A DNA stretch of 55,490 nucleotides from Paracoccaceae bacterium (GTDB lineage: Bacteria; Pseudomonadota; Alphaproteobacteria; Rhodobacterales; Rhodobacteraceae). Made by a program: the position numbers and the translations under genes. Shown here one piece after another: positions 7,083-15,244 of the stretch. The DNA is taken from the NCBI GenBank assembly GCA_020832445.1, contig JAFIEO010000086.1:1-55490 (forward strand). Reading direction: 5' to 3'. Position 1 is the stretch's first letter. Each line of letters opens with the position of its first letter. Under the pieces are notes generated by a model. That model had not been told where the DNA came from, did not search any database, and saw nothing but the letters and a program-made list of their open reading frames with translations.

Positions 7083-9185
7083 ATGGACAACACAAAAAGG
7101 CGCACCGCGCGCCTACTGACCGTTATTGCCATTCCGGCACTGATGGGCGCTTCACTTCCCGCGCATGCGCAAACCAGCCCGGATACGACTGCCGCGCCGG
7201 GGTCATTTCTGGGCCGCGTCATTCTGGGCTTTGGCCGCGCGCGCACAGCGATTGACACACCGCAAGCCGTCAGCACGCTGGAGCAGGAAGACATCGACCG
7301 CGAACAGGCCGCCACGCCGGGCGATCTGCTGCGCACAGTGCCAGGTGCCACCGTGCAGGGCGGCGACCGCATGACCGGCCAGCGCTACAATATTCGCGGC
7401 GTGGGCGGGGACGCATCGGACCAGAACCGCATTATCATCAGCGTGGACGGCGTCGAAAAATACGGAGAGTTGTATCAGGTGGGCCAGTTCTTTGGCGAAC
7501 CCGAACTATATCGCCGCGTCGAGGTGCTGCGTGGTCCGGCGTCATCTGCGCTTTACGGGTCTGGCGCGTTGGGCGGTGTTGTCGCGTTCGAAACCAAGGA
7601 CGCCGCCGATTTTCTGCAAATGGGCGAAACAACCGCGCTGCGTGTGAAAGCGGGTGCAAACAGCAATGGCGGCGGCACGCTTGGGTCTGTCATACTGGCC
7701 CAGCGCTTTGGCGAAAGCGTCGAAGTGCTGGCCGCCCTGACCCATCGCCGCGAAGGGGATTACAAGTCAGGCGATGGCACGCGGGTTATCGGATCGGGAA
7801 TGGCGGGAACGTCGGGGCTGCTGAAGGGCACTTACCGCTTCGGGGACGGCAACGAACAAACCCTAAGCCTGTCGCTGTCGCGCTGGCGCAGTGACGAGGA
7901 TGGCGCGAATTATTCATCCGTCGCCGATATTCCCGATTTCGGCACTGTCGACCGCAAGGCGCAGGATGATACAGCAACGCTTGTCTGGACCAACCCGGCC
8001 AGTGGCAACCCGTGGCTGGACAGCCGCGTGCAGCTGTCCTATTCGCGCACGCTGATCGATCAGGAAAATGCCATTCCCGGCAATCCGTTCCTTGCCGCGA
8101 ACCCGCTGTTCGAAGATGCGTTCTACCAATACCGCACACTGGCCTTGCGCGCGGAAAACCGCTTTACCTTTTCCGGCGAAGGCTGGGAAAACTACCTGAC
8201 TTTGGGGGTTACCGCATCGCGGCAAACACGCGCGGCGCAGCGCGAATCCGGTGCGATTTCCTTCCACCCCGAAGGGACGGACCGGCGCTATGGCATATTC
8301 CTGCAAAACGAATTCATCTGGGATGACCGACTGACCGCAGTGCTGGGCCTGCGCGCCGACAGGATCACGCTTACGCCATCGGGTGATGTGGTGGGAGGCA
8401 GGCAGCGCAGCCATACCGCACAGGTTGCCTCGCTCGCGCTGCATTACAGGTTCAACGAGGAATGGGCGGTGTTCGGGTCGCTGGCGCATACGGAACGCGC
8501 CCCCTCGATTGACGAGGTGTTTGACGTGGCAACAGGGGCGGGCAAGACCGTCTCGCTGGACCTGCGGCCAGAACGCGCGCGCACTGTGGATCTTGGCTTC
8601 TCCTATGCAGGGCGCGATGTTCTTGCAGACGGGGACAGTCTGGACCTGAAGCTGACAGTGTTTTCAAACCGCGTCCGCGACAAGATCGACCGCCTTTCCG
8701 GCCCCGGCCCGACCTATGCCAATATTGCGCGCGCCCATATTCGCGGGGTTGAACTGGAAGGGGGCTATGATGCCGGAAACTTGTTCGGCAAATTCGCCTA
8801 TTCCCGCATTCTGGGCACCGACCAGACAACAGGGCTGCAACTTACGTCTACCCCTGCGGATGAACTTGTTCTGGAACTGGGTGGACGCGCGTTTGAACAG
8901 ACGCTGGAATATGGCTGGCGCGGCACATTTGCGCGCGAATCAAAGCGCTGGAACGCCAGCCCTGCGCCCGGTGCCTATGACCATCTTCCGGGCTATGGCG
9001 TGAACGACCTGTACGCCACATGGCGCCCCGATCAGGGTGCACTTGCAGGGCTGGAAGTCCAGTTTGCTGTCAACAATGTGTTCAACAAAGAATACCGCAA
9101 CATTCTTGACGGCGGGCTGGCCACGAATGAGCCGCGCCGCGGGCGTGACCTGCGCATGTCTGTAGGACGCAATTTCAGCTGGTAA
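7083..9185 (+). CDS. hmuR: TonB-dependent haem/haemoprotein receptor
   Basis: This is an outer-membrane receptor that takes up haem with energy from TonB. The 700-residue protein has a signal peptide (residues 1-30, ending LPAHAQ). A plug domain at about 60-180 contains QRYNIRGVGGD and RRVEVLRGPASSALYGSGALGG. A 22-strand-type barrel ends in a C-terminal Trp (SVGRNFSW), as outer-membrane proteins do. In the haem-receptor family, FRAP and NPNL boxes surround a haem-binding His; the stretches HTERAPSIDEVFD and LDLRPERARTVDLGF match these loosely. It lies directly downstream of hmuSTUV and is followed by a terminator. Gene symbols for this receptor differ between species (hmuR, hutA, hemR). Confidence 0.9.
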   Translation: MDNTKRRTARLLTVIAIPALMGASLPAHAQTSPDTTAAPGSFLGRVILGFGRARTAIDTPQAVSTLEQEDIDREQAATPGDLLRTVPGATVQGGDRMTGQRYNIRGVGGDASDQNRIIISVDGVEKYGELYQVGQFFGEPELYRRVEVLRGPASSALYGSGALGGVVAFETKDAADFLQMGETTALRVKAGANSNGGGTLGSVILAQRFGESVEVLAALTHRREGDYKSGDGTRVIGSGMAGTSGLLKGTYRFGDGNEQTLSLSLSRWRSDEDGANYSSVADIPDFGTVDRKAQDDTATLVWTNPASGNPWLDSRVQLSYSRTLIDQENAIPGNPFLAANPLFEDAFYQYRTLALRAENRFTFSGEGWENYLTLGVTASRQTRAAQRESGAISFHPEGTDRRYGIFLQNEFIWDDRLTAVLGLRADRITLTPSGDVVGGRQRSHTAQVASLALHYRFNEEWAVFGSLAHTERAPSIDEVFDVATGAGKTVSLDLRPERARTVDLGFSYAGRDVLADGDSLDLKLTVFSNRVRDKIDRLSGPGPTYANIARAHIRGVELEGGYDAGNLFGKFAYSRILGTDQTTGLQLTSTPADELVLELGGRAFEQTLEYGWRGTFARESKRWNASPAPGAYDHLPGYGVNDLYATWRPDQGALAGLEVQFAVNNVFNKEYRNILDGGLATNEPRRGRDLRMSVGRNFSW

Positions 9186-9210
9186 TCGGCTACCCCCCTG
9201 TTCACAAAAC

Positions 9211-9245
9211 AAACGCCAGCGCATCCCCCCGCGCTGGCGTTTTTT
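9211..9245. terminator. Rho-independent terminator with 12-bp perfect stem
   Basis: Bases 9211-9222 and 9231-9242 are exact reverse complements around an eight-base loop, and T residues continue to 9245. It closes the haem operon. The A-run on the other side of the stem means it could also stop the left-running gene that ends at 9283. Confidence 0.9.
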
Positions 9246-9282
9246 CATTCCCCGGCGGGTGCCCGATATGCGGCCATTCACA

Positions 9283-10107
9283 TCAGCGCATTTGCCGTGC
9301 GACCCCGTGCCATGGCGCTGAAACAATGTCCTGTGCCGATGCCAGACCGCAATCGAACAAGATATCAGACCCGATATTGAACACACGCGTATCAGGGCGC
9401 GTGGCGTCAGACAGCAGCGCCACCGGATTGGGGGTATGAAACCCCTGCGGCCCGCCCCCGATCAGCAAGGGCGCGACCGCCACATGCAAACGCGTCAGCA
9501 AACCCGCCTGAAAAAACCGCGACACGGTAATACCGCCGCCTTCGATCAGCACTGTGTTCAGCCCTGTGCCGTTCAGGGCACGCAGAATATGGCGCGGTGA
9601 CATGCTGCCGTCGGCGCTCGTAGGCAGGCGAATAACCTCTACCCCTTTGGGGCGGGCCGTGTCACCATGCTGCAACACGATGCGCCGCGCGCCGTCATCT
9701 GCAAAAACCTGCGCATCGTTTGGCAGCCGCCCGCGCGGGTCGATCACAACACGCGCGGGATTGTGGCCATCGCACAGGCGCACAGTCAGGCGCGGGCTGT
9801 CATGCAACGCAGTGCGCACCCCGATGACAACCGCATCGCAAATGGCGCGCAGCCGGTGCAGGTGCTTCAACCCGTCCGGCCCCGATATGTCGCGCGCATC
9901 GCCTGCAACCGTGGCCACGCGCCCGTCCAGCGACTGGCCGATCTGGCCAATGGTGACTGGCCCCCTGTCGCGGCGCGCAAGCGGCGCATATATGGCAAGG
10001 GCCGCACGTTCTGCATCACTCCAGTCGCCGCAACAGGGGCAGCCGGTGCCGTTGCATATGCCCAGAATGCGGCGCCAGACGCGGGCGCTGACATCTGCCC
10101 TATCCAT
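9283..10107 (-). CDS. Stand-alone RibD-type reductase (RibD C-terminal/DHFR-like fold)
   Basis: This 274-residue protein matches the NADPH-dependent reductase domain of RibD: IGQSLDGRVAT near the start of the domain, CDAVVIGVRTALHDSPRLTVR, an ARVVIDPRGRLP stretch and a glycine-rich VLIEGGGITVSRFF. It lacks the zinc deaminase domain of bifunctional RibD. The N-terminus carries a small Cys cluster (CNGTGCPCCGD). I start it at ATG 10107, overlapping the previous stop by eight bases with a G-rich Shine-Dalgarno-like run before it; ATG 10125 is an alternative. It is the last gene of a five-gene chain that begins with GTP cyclohydrolase II, so a reduction of a pyrimidine or pterin intermediate is likely. 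The substrate is unknown. Confidence 0.85.
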   Translation of the reverse strand: MDRADVSARVWRRILGICNGTGCPCCGDWSDAERAALAIYAPLARRDRGPVTIGQIGQSLDGRVATVAGDARDISGPDGLKHLHRLRAICDAVVIGVRTALHDSPRLTVRLCDGHNPARVVIDPRGRLPNDAQVFADDGARRIVLQHGDTARPKGVEVIRLPTSADGSMSPRHILRALNGTGLNTVLIEGGGITVSRFFQAGLLTRLHVAVAPLLIGGGPQGFHTPNPVALLSDATRPDTRVFNIGSDILFDCGLASAQDIVSAPWHGVARQMR

Positions 10108-10918
10108 TGCGCCCCCCAACTGCATCAAACCCTTGCGCATCGGGCGGGGCCGGACGACCTGCAGGCATGGCCAGAAGGTCCAGATGGCCGATCGTGCATG
10201 TGCCTTGCGCAATCAGACCCTGACGCGCGCTGTTCCATTCAGGCGCGGCACTATGGCCCGCGCGCGCGGCGGCACCGGCAATTCCATCCAGCAACTGCAC
10301 CTGAAGGGGTGCATCGCACGCGTGCAAAACCCAAGGACTTGGGGCAAGCAAAACATGATAGCCCGCCTGTTCGAACACCGCTTTGGCGACGGCGGCGGCG
10401 TCGGGGCCAAGGGCTGGCCCGAACCCCTTGTCTGTGCATTGGTCGCGGTTGAATGCCGCCGTGATGCCCGCATCATCGGGCAGTTCGGGTTGCCAGTGCA
10501 TAACACCGTCATAAGACAGCACCGCATAAAACGGCAACTGGTGGCGGACCAGAATATCCACAAATGCGCGCAACCAGCGTTCGGATAAAAGATCCAGAAG
10601 CGCAGAGGCCGACACCAGTGTCGCCCCGTCAAGCGGCAGATCTGCAAGGTGGTTCAAGTCAAGCTGGCAGGCTTGCGCATTGGGGTGGTTCGCCACCGCC
10701 AGCGCCAGCAACGCTGCGTCATTGTCCACCAGACGCCAGCGCGCAACATCCGGCACATGCCCGCCCAGCGCACGCAGGCTGGCCCCCGTCCCCGCGCCCA
10801 GATCGACGATGACAGGCGCTGCCCCCGCAAGGCGTGCCGCGCCCGCCAGCAGCCCGTCATCGCGTGCTGCGCGATCTGCGGGTTCACGCAAGGCCAGCCA
10901 TTGCGGCGCAAACCCCAT
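10100..10918 (-). CDS. Class I SAM-dependent methyltransferase
   Basis: The 272-residue protein has a Rossmann-type SAM-binding motif (VIVDLGAGTGASLRALG, about residues 36-52), an acidic second motif (WRLVDNDAALL) and a later LVSASALLDLLSERW segment resembling motif IV of small-molecule methyltransferases. No export signal or membrane segment is seen, so it acts in the cytoplasm. It lies between the PTPS-like gene (3-base gap) and the RibD-type reductase (8-base overlap). The setting suggests methylation of the GTP-derived product of this cluster, but the acceptor cannot be read from the sequence. Confidence 0.85.
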   Translation of the reverse strand: MGFAPQWLALREPADRAARDDGLLAGAARLAGAAPVIVDLGAGTGASLRALGGHVPDVARWRLVDNDAALLALAVANHPNAQACQLDLNHLADLPLDGATLVSASALLDLLSERWLRAFVDILVRHQLPFYAVLSYDGVMHWQPELPDDAGITAAFNRDQCTDKGFGPALGPDAAAVAKAVFEQAGYHVLLAPSPWVLHACDAPLQVQLLDGIAGAAARAGHSAAPEWNSARQGLIAQGTCTIGHLDLLAMPAGRPAPPDAQGFDAVGGRNG

Positions 10919-10921
10919 GGA

Positions 10922-11317
10922 TTACACCTCTGCCTCGAACCAGGCGCGGGCCATGTGGCTTTCATGCAGCGTAATCCGCAACCGCCGCACGCGGCCTGCA
11001 TCCTTCAGCGTGCCCGCGGTGATATGGGCGCGCATCTGGTCAAAGATATGTTTGCACAGAAATTCGGTCGTCGTGAATTTCCCCGAAAATTCGGGAATTT
11101 CATCAAGGTTCTTGTAACGCAGCGGTTGCAGGGTTTCAGCCAGCGCATCAACGGCCAGCCCGATATCGACCACCAGACCATGCGCGTCCAGATCGTCGGT
11201 GAAAAACGCGGCATCCACGATGAATGTCGCGCCATGCATGCCTTGCGCTGGGCCAAACACGGCCGAGGGCAGCGAATGGGCAATCATGATATGATCTTTG
11301 ACTTCGACGGCGAACAT
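10922..11317 (-). CDS. Divergent 6-pyruvoyl-tetrahydropterin/6-carboxytetrahydropterin synthase-family protein
   Basis: QueD/PTPS enzymes rearrange dihydroneopterin triphosphate using zinc bound by three His and a catalytic Cys. This 131-residue protein has the family outline: MIAHSLP with His14, MHGATF with His28, a VVDIG stretch, TTEFLCKHIF and a late LHESHMARAW. The usual HGH pair reads HGA (Ala30 replaces the third zinc His). The residue four before His28, normally the catalytic Cys, is Ala24. It may therefore bind metal differently, catalyse another step, or act as a binding protein. Its place beside ribA-type, RibD-type and methyltransferase genes supports a pterin-like substrate. Classical queuosine synthesis is unlikely because no other que gene is here. 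Confidence 0.8.
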   Translation of the reverse strand: MFAVEVKDHIMIAHSLPSAVFGPAQGMHGATFIVDAAFFTDDLDAHGLVVDIGLAVDALAETLQPLRYKNLDEIPEFSGKFTTTEFLCKHIFDQMRAHITAGTLKDAGRVRRLRITLHESHMARAWFEAEV

Positions 11318-11332
11318 GGGCGTCCTTTCTGT

Positions 11333-12283
11333 TCAATCATAGCGAATGCGGTGACACAACGTGTCCGGCGCATTCAGAATACGGGGGTAATCATCCGGCA
11401 GGTCGTCAAAGGCACTTTCGCCTGAAATCAGCACATCCAGCCGGTCATCGCACAAAAGCGCCAGTGCCTTGTCCATACGGCGGCGAAAATTCCAGCGCGG
11501 CGCGCGCGCGGGCGGCAAGGCCCCCACCTGCGAACTGACCAACCGCAGGCGCTGGCTGTGAAATGCCGCCCCCAAGGGCAGCGCAACCATATCCTCACCG
11601 TGCCAGCTGGCCTCGACCACTGTGGCACCCATGCCTGCAATATCCAACGCCTGCACCAGCCCCTTCGCGGACGCACTGGTATTGATGACGACATCCTGCC
11701 CTTGCGGCAGATCCTGCGGCGCGGCAAAATCGCACCCCAGCGCATGCGCCAACGTGGCGCGGGCGGGGTCAATGTCGCATAAGGTCACTTCGCATCCCGG
11801 ATGACGCGCGCACAGGTAGCCCACCAGCGCACCCAGCACCCCCGCTCCGATGACGCTGACCTTGTCACCCGCCGAAAGCCCGCTGTCCCAAATGATATTC
11901 AGCGCGGTTTCCATATTTGCCGCCAGCACCGCACGCGCGGGCGGCAGGGTATCAGGCAGGGGGGAATATCCGTCTTGCGGCAGGCAAAACCATGTCTGGT
12001 GCGGAAACAACGCAAAGACCGGCTGCCCCGCTTGCGCGCCATCCGCGATTTCCGCGACCACGCAATACCCGTATTTGACCGGATAGGGAAAATCCCCTTC
12101 CTGATGGGGGGCCCGCATGCGCGTGTGTTCGCCCACGGGCACAGCCCCGCGCAAGACCAGCCGTTCGGTCCCGCGGCTGATGCCCGAATACAGGCTGCGC
12201 AGCCGGACCCCCTGCCCTGCACTGGCGGGCCTCATTTCTGCACGGTTCGGGGCCACAACCCATAAGGCGCGCGGGTCGGTCAT
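11333..12283 (-). CDS. MDR-superfamily (zinc-type alcohol dehydrogenase-like) oxidoreductase without classical zinc ligands
   Basis: This 316-residue medium-chain dehydrogenase-like protein has an N-terminal GroES-like part with SLYSGISRGTERLVLRG and VKYGYCVVAEI, and a nucleotide-binding core with DKVSVIGAGVLGALVGYLCARH (about 140-160). The Cys that normally binds catalytic zinc is absent from the SGISRGTE segment and the GHE motif is replaced, so it is probably zinc-free. The SGIS-GTE pattern recalls BchC-type dehydrogenases. Its start overlaps the GTP cyclohydrolase II stop by four bases. It probably oxidises or reduces a hydroxyl or double bond in the cluster's product. Confidence 0.82.
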   Translation of the reverse strand: MTDPRALWVVAPNRAEMRPASAGQGVRLRSLYSGISRGTERLVLRGAVPVGEHTRMRAPHQEGDFPYPVKYGYCVVAEIADGAQAGQPVFALFPHQTWFCLPQDGYSPLPDTLPPARAVLAANMETALNIIWDSGLSAGDKVSVIGAGVLGALVGYLCARHPGCEVTLCDIDPARATLAHALGCDFAAPQDLPQGQDVVINTSASAKGLVQALDIAGMGATVVEASWHGEDMVALPLGAAFHSQRLRLVSSQVGALPPARAPRWNFRRRMDKALALLCDDRLDVLISGESAFDDLPDDYPRILNAPDTLCHRIRYD

Positions 12284-13416
12284 GACAGGATATGCCCGGA
12301 TTTCAGCGCTTTGGTCGCCAGATAATGCGCGTTTTGCTGTGTCTGCCCGACCTGAAGCGGCACACGTTCCACAACATCAATCCCGTGGCTTGCCAGAATA
12401 CGCATCTTGGCGGGGTTGTTTGTCAGCAAACGCACCCGCCTGATGCCCAATGCTGACAGAACCGTGGCCCCCACTCGAAAATCACGCTCGTCATCTTCAA
12501 AGCCAAGCTGGTGGTTGGCCTGTACGGTATCAAGGCCCGCATCCTGCAAGGCATAGGCGCGCATTTTGTTGGCCAGCCCGATGCCGCGCCCTTCCTGATT
12601 AAGATAGATCAGCACGCCGCCCCCCGCCTGCCCCATCGCGGCAAGTGCGGCCTGCAACTGCGGGCCGCAATCGCATTTCAGACTGCCCAGAACGTCGCCT
12701 GTGAAACACGCCGAATGCAAGCGCGCCAGAACCGGCTGTTCGGGTGCTATGGTGCCCACTGTAATGGCATAATGTTCAGCCCCGCCATTGTCGGGGCGAA
12801 ACACATTCACACGCCCCGCAGCCGAGCACACCATCGGCAAGGCCGCCGAACTGACCGCGCCGAAACCGCGTTCGCTGGACAGTTCATCCAGCACATCACG
12901 CGCGGGCAGATACGCCAGCCCCTGACGCAACAACGTGTCGCGTGCAGCCGCTGGAATACGCCACAACAGCATCGCGGGCAAAAGCTGGGCGGCCTTGGCC
13001 AGTGCCATTGCAGCGTCAGGCAGCGGGTCGGGGCAGTCCACCTGCACTGTGCCCGCGGGCAGCAGGCTTGCCGCAACATCCGCACCGCCTGCAATCTGGC
13101 GCATCATATCCAAGGGTGTGGCGGCAGGCAGGGCCAGCGTGCACACCCGTCGCGTGGCCTGTTGCGCGTCAGGCAATAGCGCGGCGAACCGCCTGCCCGA
13201 CAAAACCAGTTGTGGCACCCCGAACGCCGCAAGCTGTGCAAACCGGCCTTGCCGCAATGTCTCGGCCGGTGCGACAATAGCCATATCAGCGCCGCGACCG
13301 ATCAGCACGGGCAGGCCAAGACGGGTATCGCAGACCAGCCGCGCGACACGTTCACCAAGGTCAACGCCAAGGCTTGGCGCCGTTATGGCCGTCGGGAGTG
13401 CAATAGGAAACGTCAC
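12280..13416 (-). CDS. ribA: GTP cyclohydrolase II with N-terminal extension
   Basis: GTP cyclohydrolase II opens the imidazole ring of GTP to give a diaminopyrimidine, releasing formate and pyrophosphate. The C-terminal half has all expected motifs: the zinc cysteines in RLHSACFTGDVLGSLKCDCG, the catalytic region YLNQEGRGIGLANKM and the end RLLTNNPAKMRILASHGI. About 170 residues precede it, beyond the roughly 200-residue single-domain enzyme; this part has no clear catalytic motif and may be a degenerate domain. The start is uncertain. Candidates are GTG 13416, GTG 13425 or ATG 13527, none with a strong ribosome site. It heads a five-gene chain, so it may feed a special product rather than riboflavin. 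Confidence 0.85.
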   Translation of the reverse strand: MTFPIALPTAITAPSLGVDLGERVARLVCDTRLGLPVLIGRGADMAIVAPAETLRQGRFAQLAAFGVPQLVLSGRRFAALLPDAQQATRRVCTLALPAATPLDMMRQIAGGADVAASLLPAGTVQVDCPDPLPDAAMALAKAAQLLPAMLLWRIPAAARDTLLRQGLAYLPARDVLDELSSERGFGAVSSAALPMVCSAAGRVNVFRPDNGGAEHYAITVGTIAPEQPVLARLHSACFTGDVLGSLKCDCGPQLQAALAAMGQAGGGVLIYLNQEGRGIGLANKMRAYALQDAGLDTVQANHQLGFEDDERDFRVGATVLSALGIRRVRLLTNNPAKMRILASHGIDVVERVPLQVGQTQQNAHYLATKALKSGHILS

Positions 13417-13612
13417 GAAACCCACCGAAAGGAATAGTTGAACATGATGATGGTCAACTAGGGCGATGGCATGAAAAACAAGTGCAACGCGGCTTTTTCC
13501 ACTGGCAGCACATCGCCCGTGCCGCATGTCACACAGGTTTTTTCCCGCCGCGCTTGGACACCCGCGCACAGGCGCTATCTTGACGTCTGGAGCTATTAAA
13601 ACAGGTATAAAT

Positions 13613-14347
13613 ATGTCTTTGCGCGTTGCATTGGGACTGTGTCGGTCGGTGTTGATTTACTTCAACCCGATGATGATGCGGCGGACCAGACAGCTTTATG
13701 ACGGAATCTTGAACAGCGGTGATCTGGTCTTTGATGTGGGCGCGCATGTCGGCACGCGCGCACGGGCCATGCGCCGCTGCGGCGCAAGGGTGGTTGCATT
13801 TGAACCGCAACCCGCATTTGCGCGCTTCTTGCGCCACACCCTGCCGCGCGATATCGTGCTTGTGGAAGCGGCCCTTGGCCCCTCAGAAATGCGCGCCGAA
13901 ATGTCTGTGTCATTGCGTCACCCGACAGTGTCATCGCTGCGCGCCAGCCTGCCGGATGAAGCCCGCACCATGCCCGGTTTCGAGCATGTGAAATGGGATG
14001 CCCGCGCAGATGTGGCCATGACATCGCTGGACCGGATGATCGCGCAGCACGGCCTGCCGCGCTACATCAAGATCGATGTCGAAGGGTTCGAGACAGAGGT
14101 TCTGTCCGGCCTGTCCCACCCCGTTCCGTTGATTTCTGTAGAATATCTGCCGGGCCTGCCGGATGTCAGCAGCCGCGCGATCAGCATGATCGCAGATCTG
14201 GGGGTGTATGAATTCAACGTGGTGCGCGGTGAAAATGCCGCTTTCGAATGGGCGGCATGGCGCGATCTGGCGGGCATGCAGGCGTGGCTGGACGCGCTGG
14301 CACCTGATGCGGGGTCGGGCGATGTATACGCGCGGCTGCGCGGTTGA
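13613..14347 (+). CDS. FkbM-family methyltransferase
   Basis: FkbM-family enzymes methylate hydroxyl groups of sugars or polyketides. The 244-residue protein shows the SAM-binding region DLVFDVGAHVGTRARAMRRCGA (about 41-62), VVAFEPQPAFARFL, and the family-typical C-terminal YIKIDVEGFETEVLSGL. I place the start at ATG 13613 (MSLRVALGLC) with an AGG about ten bases upstream; the in-frame extension to 13526 overlaps the ribA upstream region and is not conserved-looking. It is transcribed away from ribA and towards the IMPase gene. Its place near glycan genes suggests methylation of a glycan, but the target is unknown. Confidence 0.83.
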   Translation: MSLRVALGLCRSVLIYFNPMMMRRTRQLYDGILNSGDLVFDVGAHVGTRARAMRRCGARVVAFEPQPAFARFLRHTLPRDIVLVEAALGPSEMRAEMSVSLRHPTVSSLRASLPDEARTMPGFEHVKWDARADVAMTSLDRMIAQHGLPRYIKIDVEGFETEVLSGLSHPVPLISVEYLPGLPDVSSRAISMIADLGVYEFNVVRGENAAFEWAAWRDLAGMQAWLDALAPDAGSGDVYARLRG

Positions 14348-14407
14348 CATGGCGGGCGCAGGCGGCACCCGGACCGGCCGCGTCTGCTGACAGAAAAACA
14401 AGCAGCG

Positions 14408-15244
14408 CTACTTGCCAGTATTGCGCAGAACTGCTGCAAACGGGTCAAATAACGGCGTGCAGGCGGTCAGTACTGTGCCAGTGTCTTCTGGGCGCTCGGA
14501 CTTGTCCAACGCTTCAACCCGCAAACCCGCTTCGCGCAGCAACACAAGACCTGCTGCAATGTCCCATGGCTGCAACCGCCGTTCCCAGAACCCGTCCAGC
14601 CTCCCGCAGGCCACATAGGCCAGATCAAGCGCCGCAGCCCCCATCCGGCGCACGCCCGCACAATGCGGCATCAGGCGCGCTATGTCGGCTGCGTGGTCAT
14701 CAATATGGGCCATCTGCCCGAAGGGTATGCCGGTTCCGAACAGGGCATCTTGCATGCGCTGTGTCTGTGCCGCGCGAATTGCATCGCCATTCAGGTAGGC
14801 ACCGGCCCCGCGCAGCGCATAAAAGGTCTCATTGCGCACCGGATCATGCACCACCCCCAGAACGCGAACCCCGTCTACCTGCAAGGCAACCGAAATCGCC
14901 CAATGGCCGATCCCGCGCAGGAAATTCGTGGTCCCGTCCAGCGGATCGACAATCCATTGGCGCGACGCGGGCGCGCGGGTGTGCTCGGTGCTGCGCGTCT
15001 CCTCTCCCAACCAGTCATCGGTGGGCTTGCACAACGCGTCGCGCAACATGGCTTCGGTGCGCAGATCTGCCGCGCTGACAAAATCGCCCGCACGCTTTTC
15101 TTCGACGTTCAATGTGTCACGCGCCGACCAGAATTCCAGCAGACCCTTGCCAGCGCGGATAACTTCTGACACGACATCCGCAAGGGTGTCCCCGTGGGGA
15201 CAGTCATGCAGATGCGGTGGCATAAATGCAGGTTTCTGTGTCAT
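14408..15244 (-). CDS. Inositol monophosphatase-family phosphatase
   Basis: Members hydrolyse inositol phosphate, histidinol phosphate or 3',5'-bisphosphonucleotides with Mg2+ or Li+-sensitive metal sites. The 278-residue protein has motif 1 (WIVDPLDGTTNFLRGIGHW, with the metal-binding DxxDGT) and motif 2 (LQPWDIAAGLVLLREAG), plus GEETRS as the first metal ligand region. It is the last gene of a chain with CDP-alcohol phosphatidyltransferase, sulfatase-fold and flippase-like genes, each overlapping by ATGA or GTGA. This suggests work on an inositol- or sugar-phosphate headgroup, but the family is too broad to fix the substrate. Confidence 0.88.
   Translation of the reverse strand: MTQKPAFMPPHLHDCPHGDTLADVVSEVIRAGKGLLEFWSARDTLNVEEKRAGDFVSAADLRTEAMLRDALCKPTDDWLGEETRSTEHTRAPASRQWIVDPLDGTTNFLRGIGHWAISVALQVDGVRVLGVVHDPVRNETFYALRGAGAYLNGDAIRAAQTQRMQDALFGTGIPFGQMAHIDDHAADIARLMPHCAGVRRMGAAALDLAYVACGRLDGFWERRLQPWDIAAGLVLLREAGLRVEALDKSERPEDTGTVLTACTPLFDPFAAVLRNTGK

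Noticed and set aside
9554-10588. 344-codon plus-strand frame over the RibD-type and methyltransferase genes
   Set aside because: The minus strand carries two genes with clear motifs; the plus frame has none.
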